This document shows, piece after piece, positions 51,755 to 59,269 of a stretch of 64,000 bases of DNA. Source of the DNA: Algoriphagus oliviformis (lineage in GTDB: Bacteria > Bacteroidota > Bacteroidia > Cytophagales > Cyclobacteriaceae); NCBI RefSeq assembly GCF_017254915.1, contig NZ_JAFKCT010000007.1:89775-153774 (forward strand), in the 5' to 3' direction. The notes beneath the pieces were generated by a model. That model did not search any database. It had not been told where the DNA came from and saw only the letters and a list, made by a program, of their open reading frames with translations. Both the position numbers and the translations under genes were made by a program. Position 1 is the first letter of the stretch, and each line of letters starts with the position of its first letter.

Positions 51755-53992
51755 TTGAATGCTCGCGGTGAAAAAATCCCCATTCTTTCCGACCTTTGGC
51801 CCAGTCAAATCCCTTTTCCCTTGTCGACCAAAGTCCTATTCGTCACGCCGCCGTTTACCCAGCTCAACACGCCCTATCCGGCGACGGCCTACCTCAAAGG
51901 TTTCCTGAACACGCTCCAAGTGCCGTCCCGGCAGGCGGATCTGGGCATAGAGGCGATTCTGGCGCTTTTTTCCAAAAAAGGCCTGACGCAGGTTTTTGAA
52001 ATCGCGGCGAAAAAGGCGGATGAGCTCTCCGACAACGCGGCGCGGATTCTCCGGATGAAAGCCTCCTACCTCCAGACCATCCGCTCGGTGATCGACTTCC
52101 TGCAGGACAAAAATCCCACCCTGGCCTACCATATTTCCGAAGGGGATTTTCTGCCCGAAGCAGGCCGATTCGAGCAATTGGACGATATGGACTGGGCCTT
52201 TGGTTCGCTGGGAGTGCGCGACAAGGCCCGGTATCTGGCCACGCTCTACCTGGAGGATATCGGCGACCTGATCACCGAGGCGGTGGATCCGCATTTCGGT
52301 TTTAGCCGCTACGCCGAGCGGCTGGGTATGTCCGCGCTGAGTTTTGACGAAATGGACGAGGCGCTCAGGCGGCCGCTCAGCCTGATCGATTCCCTGATGC
52401 TGGAGCTTTTGGAGGAAAAAATCCAGCGCTGGCAGCCGGAGTCGGTGGCATTTTCGGTGCCTTTTCCCGGCAATCTCTACGGTGCGCTCAAGTGCGGCCA
52501 ATACCTGAAAAAAAACCACCCTGCCATCAAAGTATGGATGGGGGGCGGCTATCCCAACACCGAGCTTAGAAGCCTGAAAGATCCCCGTGTCTTCGACTAC
52601 GTGGACTACATCACACTGGACGACGGGGAAGCTCCCGTACGTCTGCTCTTGGATCATTTGGAGGGGAAAGTCCCCTTGGAGGGACTGAAGAGGACTTTTG
52701 TCCGGACAGCGGGAGAGGTGAAATTCATCAACAACCCTGCGGTCAAAGACCTTCCCCAGCGTGAGGTGGGGACACCGGACTACGGGGACCTGCAGCTGCG
52801 GGACTACCTGTCGGTGATCGAGGTGGCCAATCCCATGCATAGGCTCTGGAGCGATGGGCGATGGAACAAGCTCACGCTTGCCCATGGCTGCTACTGGGGG
52901 AAGTGTACCTTTTGCGATATTTCCCTGGACTACATCGGGCGCTACGAGCCCATCAATGCCGCCATCCTTTGCGACCGCATCGAGGAGATCATGGCCCAGA
53001 CCGGTACCAATGGCTTCCATTTTGTGGACGAAGCCGCGCCTCCCGCTTTGATGCGGGATCTTGCCATAGAGATTTTGAGGAGAGGCCTGGTGGTGGTCTG
53101 GTGGACCAATATCCGATTTGAGAGCAGCTTCACCGCAGACCTGTGCCGACTGCTGCGGGCTTCCGGATGCATTGCCGTGTCGGGAGGCTTGGAAGTGGCA
53201 TCGGATCGGCTTTTGGCTCTGATCAAAAAGGGCGTGACCGTGGCGCAGGTGGCCCAGGTGACCAACCATTTTACCCAAGCGGGCATCATGGTGCATGCCT
53301 ACCTCATGTACGGCTATCCGACGCAGACCGCCCAAGAGACGGTGGACTCCATGGAAATGGTCCGGCAGCTCTTCGAGGCGGGAGTCTTGCAGTCAGGCTT
53401 TTGGCATCGCTTCGCCATGACCGCCCACAGTCCGGTAGGCATGGATCCGGCCGCCTTCAGCGTGAAGCGCACCGATCTGGGACCGGGTGCTTTTGCAAAC
53501 AACGAGCTGGACTACGAAGACCCCACCGGGGTTGACCATGCGCTCTTTTCCGAAGGTCTGCGAAAATCCCTCTTCAACTACATGCACGGCGTGGGATTTG
53601 AGATTCCGCTGCGGGACTGGTTTGACGTGAAGGTGCCTGCCACCTCCATCCCCAAAAAATACATCGAGCGGCAGATCCAGTCTGAGGCTGCTCCCGGCTA
53701 TCGGGATCAAAACCGTGTTCTTTGGATCGGTGCACAGCCCGATTTGGTCGATGCCGAGGAGGGCTTTTGCGAGCTGGTTTTCTCGGGGAAAAAGGAGGAT
53801 TTCGCCATCGAGCTTCCGCTGGAGCTGGGTGAGTGGGTGGCTTGGCTTTTGGCCACCACCAGCTACGAGCAAGCGCTGAATACCCTGAAGCCGATCCGGG
53901 AACGCTACGAGGAGGAATTGGGCGACTTTGGGGAACTGTTGGAGTCCGAGGTTTGGGATATCCTCAGGGAGCACGGCTTGCTGGTGTTTTGA
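51755..53992 (+). CDS. B12-binding-domain radical SAM protein
   Basis: About 745 aa. The conserved part starts TKVLFVTPPFTQLNTPYPAT near residue 25, so a slightly later start (TTG or GTG) is possible. A cobalamin-binding-like Rossmann domain runs to about 330 (VAFSVPFPGNLYGALKCGQY, VWMGGGYPNTELRSL). The radical SAM domain (about 370-600) has the cluster motif CYWGKCTFC at 379-387, a CX4CX2C spacing rather than the usual CX3CX2C. It is followed by GFHFVDEAAPPALMRDLAIE and the GG-like AVSGGLEVASDRLL. A C-terminal RiPP-recognition-like segment was not recognised. The reaction is unknown. No biosynthetic partner gene is adjacent. Confidence 0.85.
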   Translation: MNARGEKIPILSDLWPSQIPFPLSTKVLFVTPPFTQLNTPYPATAYLKGFLNTLQVPSRQADLGIEAILALFSKKGLTQVFEIAAKKADELSDNAARILRMKASYLQTIRSVIDFLQDKNPTLAYHISEGDFLPEAGRFEQLDDMDWAFGSLGVRDKARYLATLYLEDIGDLITEAVDPHFGFSRYAERLGMSALSFDEMDEALRRPLSLIDSLMLELLEEKIQRWQPESVAFSVPFPGNLYGALKCGQYLKKNHPAIKVWMGGGYPNTELRSLKDPRVFDYVDYITLDDGEAPVRLLLDHLEGKVPLEGLKRTFVRTAGEVKFINNPAVKDLPQREVGTPDYGDLQLRDYLSVIEVANPMHRLWSDGRWNKLTLAHGCYWGKCTFCDISLDYIGRYEPINAAILCDRIEEIMAQTGTNGFHFVDEAAPPALMRDLAIEILRRGLVVVWWTNIRFESSFTADLCRLLRASGCIAVSGGLEVASDRLLALIKKGVTVAQVAQVTNHFTQAGIMVHAYLMYGYPTQTAQETVDSMEMVRQLFEAGVLQSGFWHRFAMTAHSPVGMDPAAFSVKRTDLGPGAFANNELDYEDPTGVDHALFSEGLRKSLFNYMHGVGFEIPLRDWFDVKVPATSIPKKYIERQIQSEAAPGYRDQNRVLWIGAQPDLVDAEEGFCELVFSGKKEDFAIELPLELGEWVAWLLATTSYEQALNTLKPIRERYEEELGDFGELLESEVWDILREHGLLVF

Positions 53993-54170
53993 GTCCAGGC
54001 CTTTTGGCCGGTGCCGGGGAAGTTGCTAGGCTTTGTGATGGGCAGTCAGACTTTCCCTTTTACCTTCTTAATTTTTCTAAATTCACTAGGCAGAAAAGCT
54101 ATTTTCTGTAGCACCTTCCTTTCTGGTGCGTCTTTTGACCAGTATCATTCGCAACTAAACTGAGATCACT

Positions 54171-54860
54171 ATGAAACGACTCCTGACTTTAACCCTGGCC
54201 CTCGCTCTGGCTTTCCCGATTTTTGCGCAGCAAACCCAGCAAATCCCCCTGATCGAGGTGGAAGGCTATGCAGAGCGCAAGACGGCTCCGGACGAGGCGA
54301 TCTTCATGATTTCCCTGGAGGAAAAAGCCATGAAGGTCAATGACGCGGTCAATGTACTCAACAAAAAGGCCCAAAGCCTCGCCGATGCCCTCCGCAAGGG
54401 GAGGATCAAGGACTACAAGCTGGTGGCCGACAACTACGCCGTGGACGTCAATCGCATCTACCGCTCCGGTACCCAAAAGGACAGCGGCTACGTAGCCCGA
54501 CAGAACCTGCGTATCGTGACCTCCGCGACCAACGAGGACCTGCACAAGATCTCCGACGCCATCCAAGGAGCAGGTGACATGAGCTACAACCTTAGCTTTG
54601 GAGTCTCCGAGGCCACCCGAAAATCCCTGGAAAACACGCTGCTGGCCGAGGCGCTGAAAGATGCGGAGGCACGGGCAAACCTCATCGGCAGCACGCTGAA
54701 CTTGAAAGGCCTGCGGGTCTTCAATGTGACGATGGAGCAAAACTTCCGCCCTGTGCCGATGTACAACGCCAAAATGGCAATGGCCGAGTCGGCGGACATG
54801 GTCATCGAGACCGAGGAGCAGTCCCTGACCAAAAGAGTCTATGTGAAGTACACGTATTGA
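54171..54860 (+). CDS. SIMPL-domain (DUF541) periplasmic protein
   Basis: A 229-aa exported protein with the signal peptide MKRLLTLTLALALAFPIFAQ. The mature part is a single SIMPL domain: EGYAERKTAPDEAIFMISLE, then ALRKGRIKDYKLVADNYAVD, GYVARQNLRIVTSATNEDLHK, and the conserved late helix ALKDAEARANLIGSTLNLKG. E. coli YggE and BP26 are relatives, with an oligomeric periplasmic or envelope-stress role; molecular function is unclear. A terminator follows within 30 bp, so it is monocistronic. The 178 bp upstream contain no other gene. Confidence 0.9.
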   Translation: MKRLLTLTLALALAFPIFAQQTQQIPLIEVEGYAERKTAPDEAIFMISLEEKAMKVNDAVNVLNKKAQSLADALRKGRIKDYKLVADNYAVDVNRIYRSGTQKDSGYVARQNLRIVTSATNEDLHKISDAIQGAGDMSYNLSFGVSEATRKSLENTLLAEALKDAEARANLIGSTLNLKGLRVFNVTMEQNFRPVPMYNAKMAMAESADMVIETEEQSLTKRVYVKYTY

Positions 54861-54886
54861 AAACGACAATCATGAGCAAGTTAGGA

Positions 54887-54911
54887 AGCCCGGGAGACCG
54901 GGCTTTTTTTA
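54887..54911 (+). terminator. Rho-independent terminator after SIMPL gene
   Basis: AAGCCCG pairs with CGGGCTT, extended by GG/CC, and is followed by a run of seven T. Confidence 0.85.
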
Positions 54912-55071
54912 TGATCTTCCGATTTCCCGCAAATTTTCACAGAGGGCAGCACGGATCCCTGACGAATCAACACCTTTCGGTTTTCTTGGATGGGGGATCT
55001 ACCATCCGAGTTTTTTGTGTCGAGTAAGGGAGTCCAAGTTTGAATCGCTGCTGCCGGGGGACGGGTTGTTA

Positions 55072-56994
55072 TTAGTTTAAGACGATCCTGAAAGTACTTC
55101 CCTTGCCGGGGCTGCTTTCCACGAGGATTTTTGCGCCTATGCTCTCGGCAAATTCCTGACAGAGCATCAGGCCGATGCCGGTGCCGGATTCGCCTTCGGT
55201 GCCTTTCTGCGATGCGACCCTGTCGGTGAAAAGCTTCGCGAGCATGGTGGGGGACATGCCCGCGCCGGTGTCCCGGATGAGGATCTCGTCGCGGCTGGGA
55301 TAGGCGACGGTGATTTTTCCCTCCGAGGGAGTGAATTTGATGGCGTTCATCAGGATGTTTCTCAGGATGAAGCTGAGGCGCTCCCGGTCGGAGCTGATCC
55401 TGAGCCCAGCCTGACGATCGAGGCTGAGCGTTTGGTTTTTTTGCAGGATCTGGGGGAGCAGCAGGTCGATGTTTTCGGAGACCAGTTCGTCGAGGTCAAA
55501 CTGGCTGGCCTGACCCTCCTCGGTACCCAGGTGGGATTTGGCCCACATGAGGAGATTGTTGAGCATGAGTGAGAGGGCGTTGGTCTCGCGGGCAATCAGG
55601 GGCATGACTTCGAAGAGTTCTTCTTCGGAAAGGATCTTTTTGTCCCAAAGCTGGATGATGCTGTGGAGGGAGGAGAAGGGCGCCCTGAGGTCATGGGAGA
55701 TCACGGAGAAGATCTTGTCCCGAAACTTGCTGGCACGGCTGAGTTCGTGGTTGGTGGCGTTGAGACGGTCGGCCTGCTCCTGTATTTGCGCGTTTTGGCT
55801 CGTTGCCAGCAGGTGGGCGTCCTCCAGCTGCTGATGGGCGCGCTTGAGCTTTCCGTGGTTTTTTTTCTGTTGCCAATACAAGACTCCCAACACCAGCACC
55901 AAGACGGCGGTACCGGCCAGAAGCTCGTTTCTGCGCTGGATGGAGAGGTCCAGAAACTGCTGCTCATGGGTGAGCCGTTGATTTTCCAGCTCTTTCTTTT
56001 CGGTTTCGTACTGGACGAGCAGCTCCTCGCGGATCTTCTGGCGGCTGTCGTTGAAGACGGCTTCGTCAGCGTCCTTCTTGATGGAGAGGTATTCGTAGGC
56101 GGCTTTGTAGTCGTTTTGGCCCAGCGCGGCATCGACGAGATACTCGGCGGAGATGGAGATGTAGAAGTGCGAGCCGGCCTCCTTGGCGAGGGTATAGGCC
56201 TGTCGCGCGTAGTCTTTGACCTGGGCGTAGTCCTTTTGCTGGAGATGGTAGTTGGCCAGCTCGTGGAGGACTGAGATCTTGTTTTCCGTGTTTTGGTTGG
56301 CCTCGGCGATGGACAGCGCCCGCAGGAGGTATTCTTTGGCTTTGGTCTTGTCTTGGATGGTAAGCTGGGAGAGTTGGGTCAGTGTTTTCACCAGGCCGTT
56401 GTGGTCATTCAGTTCTTCCTTGATCCGCAGGGATTGCTGCACGTAGGTCAGCGCCTGTTCGTAGTCTTTTGGGTCTTCGGTGCGATTCCATCGGTCTTTG
56501 TAGTAGTTGCCGAGGTTGTTGTAGATCATGGATTGCCCTCTTAGGTGTTTGACGGCCAAGGCATAGCCAAGTGCCTTCTCGTACATCTCCGCCGCCCTGC
56601 CCATGTCGCCGTTGCGGTAGTAGACGTTTCCGATGTTGATGTTGGACTCCATGACGCCTGTGGAGTCTTGGAGTTTTTCCCGAATGGCCAAAGCCCGAAG
56701 ATGGGTTTTCAGCGCCTCCTCGTACTCCGAGCGGATCAGAAGCGCCACGCCCATCACATTGTAGGCGTTGGACTGGATTTTTTCCTGCCCTGCGCGCTCT
56801 GCCAGCTCCAGCGACTGCTGGGCGTAGCGGATTGCCGTGTCCTGCTCAAAGCCATAGTAGTGCTTGGCAAGATCGAGGTACATGGCCGCTTTGGCGGAGT
56901 CGGATTCTGAGCGGGAAATTTGGTGGAGCAGACTGTCGGGAAAGGACAGGGGAGTCTGTAGACTTGTCCAGAGGACTAGCAAAAAAGCGAGCAT
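55072..56994 (-). CDS. TPR-sensor histidine kinase
   Basis: A 640-aa two-component sensor. A signal-anchor N-terminus (MLAFLLVLWTSLQTPLSF) is followed by five or six tetratricopeptide repeats (about 35-310, such as AEMYEKALGYALAVKHLRGQ), a coiled coil (320-355) and a membrane helix (359-375). The HisKA domain has His434 in FSVISHDLRAPFSSLHS. The HATPase domain has NILMNAIKFTPSEG, DTGAGMSP and GESGTGIGLMLCQEF. This periplasmic-TPR layout is widespread in Bacteroidota. No response regulator is adjacent, so it is an orphan kinase. Its signal is unknown. Confidence 0.93.
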   Translation of the reverse strand: MLAFLLVLWTSLQTPLSFPDSLLHQISRSESDSAKAAMYLDLAKHYYGFEQDTAIRYAQQSLELAERAGQEKIQSNAYNVMGVALLIRSEYEEALKTHLRALAIREKLQDSTGVMESNINIGNVYYRNGDMGRAAEMYEKALGYALAVKHLRGQSMIYNNLGNYYKDRWNRTEDPKDYEQALTYVQQSLRIKEELNDHNGLVKTLTQLSQLTIQDKTKAKEYLLRALSIAEANQNTENKISVLHELANYHLQQKDYAQVKDYARQAYTLAKEAGSHFYISISAEYLVDAALGQNDYKAAYEYLSIKKDADEAVFNDSRQKIREELLVQYETEKKELENQRLTHEQQFLDLSIQRRNELLAGTAVLVLVLGVLYWQQKKNHGKLKRAHQQLEDAHLLATSQNAQIQEQADRLNATNHELSRASKFRDKIFSVISHDLRAPFSSLHSIIQLWDKKILSEEELFEVMPLIARETNALSLMLNNLLMWAKSHLGTEEGQASQFDLDELVSENIDLLLPQILQKNQTLSLDRQAGLRISSDRERLSFILRNILMNAIKFTPSEGKITVAYPSRDEILIRDTGAGMSPTMLAKLFTDRVASQKGTEGESGTGIGLMLCQEFAESIGAKILVESSPGKGSTFRIVLN

Positions 56995-57174
56995 TCGGTG
57001 TGGGAGGTTTTGCGCAGCGGGTGATGGCTAAATATGCATTCGAAAACGAAGAAATCCATGCAGGATTACACGGAATTCGATAGGATATTATGGCCGGAAA
57101 GCTGTTTTTCCAGAAGGTGGAGGAAGGAATGGTTCAGCAGGGTGTTTGTCCCGGACAGCGCTTAAGTCCGGGTG

Positions 57175-57777
57175 TCAGTAGGCGATAAAGCCAATGAAGC
57201 TCAAAATGCCCACGGCAAGTCCCAAGAGGAATATTTCATAGGCTTTTCGGACAAGCCGGTACTTGCGGTTCAGCACTTTTCCTTGGTAGTAGAGCGAGGT
57301 GGTCATTTGGTCCAGGATCTCGCCTTTGTTTTCCAGCATCTCATGGGTTTCGCTGAGGTAGTCCTCCAGGCTGAACTTGGAGCTTTCGGCAAAAAACAGG
57401 AGGCTGGATCTTGGTTTACCGTTGGGTCTTTTTTCCGTACCGATGATGGAGGGCTTGGCAGCCTGTACCGCCAGCATGGTGGAGGCTAGGATTACCGAGA
57501 GAAAAAGCAGCACCGGGCCTATGGTGAGCAGGGAGTCCAGTTGGATTCGATGGGAGACGGTGCCGTAGCCGAGTACCGCGATGGTGGAGGAGATGACCAC
57601 AGAGTTGATCGTGATGATGATGTTGGCCTTGTTGTCGGCGATCTGGAGCAGGTTGCAGTTGTTTTTGAAAGCCACGCGGAAATAGGTTTGTTTTTCGCGC
57701 TGGCTTTTTTCCTTGCCTTTCTTATGTTCCGTGATTGGGGGTTCCATTGCTAGGGTATTTCCCATGAATTTAAGCAA
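57175..57777 (-). CDS. Membrane protein of the Pycsar-effector (PycTM, DUF5706-like) family
   Basis: 200 aa; a shorter start at MEPPITEHKKGKEKSQREKQ is equally plausible. FRVAFKNNCNLLQIADNKAN followed by IIITINSVVISSTIAVLGYG is the opening helix pair of the family. LLTIGPVLLFLSVILASTML forms the second membrane segment and a third lies at the C-terminus (FLLGLAVGILSFIGFIA). In Pycsar anti-phage systems such proteins are membrane-disrupting effectors activated by cyclic pyrimidine nucleotides. No cyclase gene is adjacent here, and solitary or HD-domain-linked relatives occur in Bacteroidota, so an immune role is only a possibility. Confidence 0.7.
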   Translation of the reverse strand: MLKFMGNTLAMEPPITEHKKGKEKSQREKQTYFRVAFKNNCNLLQIADNKANIIITINSVVISSTIAVLGYGTVSHRIQLDSLLTIGPVLLFLSVILASTMLAVQAAKPSIIGTEKRPNGKPRSSLLFFAESSKFSLEDYLSETHEMLENKGEILDQMTTSLYYQGKVLNRKYRLVRKAYEIFLLGLAVGILSFIGFIAY

Positions 57778-57946
57778 TTATTCACAGGATCGCTCAAAGT
57801 CTGTGCGGAGTCCCCCGGGAAGGGGGGAAACGGAGCGAAACGCCGATGGGTTTAGGCCGTTCGCGCGCCAGAGACCTCGCCAACGGCTTTGTTTTTACTC
57901 AAAACTTTTTGATTTTCAGGATTCCTGCTCTTTTAATTCTTTTTCT

Positions 57947-59254
57947 ATGCTTCTACAATCCCCCGTTTGGTCAGTCTTTGGCCGCATTTCTTTTCGGATA
58001 GCCTTTGTCTATTTTCTGCTGTATTTCAATCCTCTCCAGTTTTTGGCGGTCATTCCTGGCCTGTATTGGCTGCCGGGAACCGCACTCTTGCCGCTGGATG
58101 CGTTGACTTTTTTTCTCAATGATCAGCTCTTCCACATCAGTCCCACGCTCAACCAAAACGGCGGTGGGAGCGGCGACACCAGTTTTGCTTGGGCGCAGGT
58201 GTTTACCATGCTGGCCCTCGCGGTGCTGGGAGGACTGGCATGGACTTTTTTCGGGAAAAAGCGAACCTCCTATCCCGTCTGGCAGCATGGACTTTGCGTG
58301 TTTCTCCGCTACAGCCTTGCCGGGATTTCCTTTTCCTACGGGATACTGAAGGTCTTTGCGATGCAGATGCACTTTCCCAACCTGAGCCAATTGGCCACGC
58401 CGCTGGGCGACTATCTGCCGATGCGTTTTTCCTGGATGTTCATCGGGTACAGCGGCCCTTATCAGATTTTTTCGGGGCTGGCCGAGGTGGCTGTGGCCCT
58501 GCTGCTGGTCTGGAGAAAAACCGCACTCCTGGGCGCGCTTTTGGCCGTGGGGGTTTTTGCCAATGTGGTGATGCTGAATTTCAGCTATGACATCCCCGTG
58601 AAGATCTACTCCCTGCATCTTTTGATTTTGAGTGTCTTCTTGGTCTGGCAGGAGCGGGAGCGCTTGTTTGCGTTTTTTGTGCAAAACAAGGCGGTATTGC
58701 CCTCCTCCCTGTATGAAAAGTCCTGGGCCAAAAAGTGGCAGAACTCGGGCAGACTGGTGCTCAAGGTCTTTTTTTTTCTTTCCAGTTTTGGCTACACGAC
58801 CTACAATTACTACAACTATTACAGTCAATACCACGCGACCAAGGACCTGGTGATGGATCCGGTAGAGCCGGGGATTTATCATGTGGAGGTTTTTGTAAAA
58901 AACGGCGACACCATCCCGGAAAGCCTGGCCGACGCGCAGCGCTGGCGGGATGTGGTCTTTGACTACAACGGCTCCGGCAGCATCGCCGCCAATGATTCCA
59001 GTCTGAGGATGCGCTACGGCCGGGCTTATTTTGTCTACCAGCCGGACAGCCTGGGCGAGCGGATCGAATGGAGAAACTACAGCGCAGAGAGCCATCCGGT
59101 CGCCAGTTTTGACATGGATCTCTCCGAAAAGGGAAAGATGATCCTCAGGGGTGCGAAAGGCGATGACTCCCTGCAGGTGGTCTTGCGAAAGCTTGACCGT
59201 CACTTTCCTTTGACCGAGCGGCAGTTTCACTGGATCAGCGAGTCGAATCGATAG
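57947..59254 (+). CDS. DoxX-like multi-pass membrane protein
   Basis: Start chosen at MLLQSPVWSVFGRISFRIAF (435 aa). The frame is open 234 bp further upstream but that part lacks coding character and overlaps the divergent gene. The N-terminal 330 residues contain about seven hydrophobic helices, with the DoxX-like YSLAGISFSYGILKVFAMQM and FSGLAEVAVALLLVWRKTAL. The C-terminal 100 residues are a soluble beta-rich domain (GIYHVEVFVKNGDTIPESLA). Function is unknown; DoxX relatives are linked to oxidoreduction at the membrane. The gene ends 15 bp from the convergent 929-aa protein gene, and no terminator hairpin separates them. Confidence 0.7.
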   Translation: MLLQSPVWSVFGRISFRIAFVYFLLYFNPLQFLAVIPGLYWLPGTALLPLDALTFFLNDQLFHISPTLNQNGGGSGDTSFAWAQVFTMLALAVLGGLAWTFFGKKRTSYPVWQHGLCVFLRYSLAGISFSYGILKVFAMQMHFPNLSQLATPLGDYLPMRFSWMFIGYSGPYQIFSGLAEVAVALLLVWRKTALLGALLAVGVFANVVMLNFSYDIPVKIYSLHLLILSVFLVWQERERLFAFFVQNKAVLPSSLYEKSWAKKWQNSGRLVLKVFFFLSSFGYTTYNYYNYYSQYHATKDLVMDPVEPGIYHVEVFVKNGDTIPESLADAQRWRDVVFDYNGSGSIAANDSSLRMRYGRAYFVYQPDSLGERIEWRNYSAESHPVASFDMDLSEKGKMILRGAKGDDSLQVVLRKLDRHFPLTERQFHWISESNR

Positions 59255-59269
59255 CGCTGATTTTTTGGG

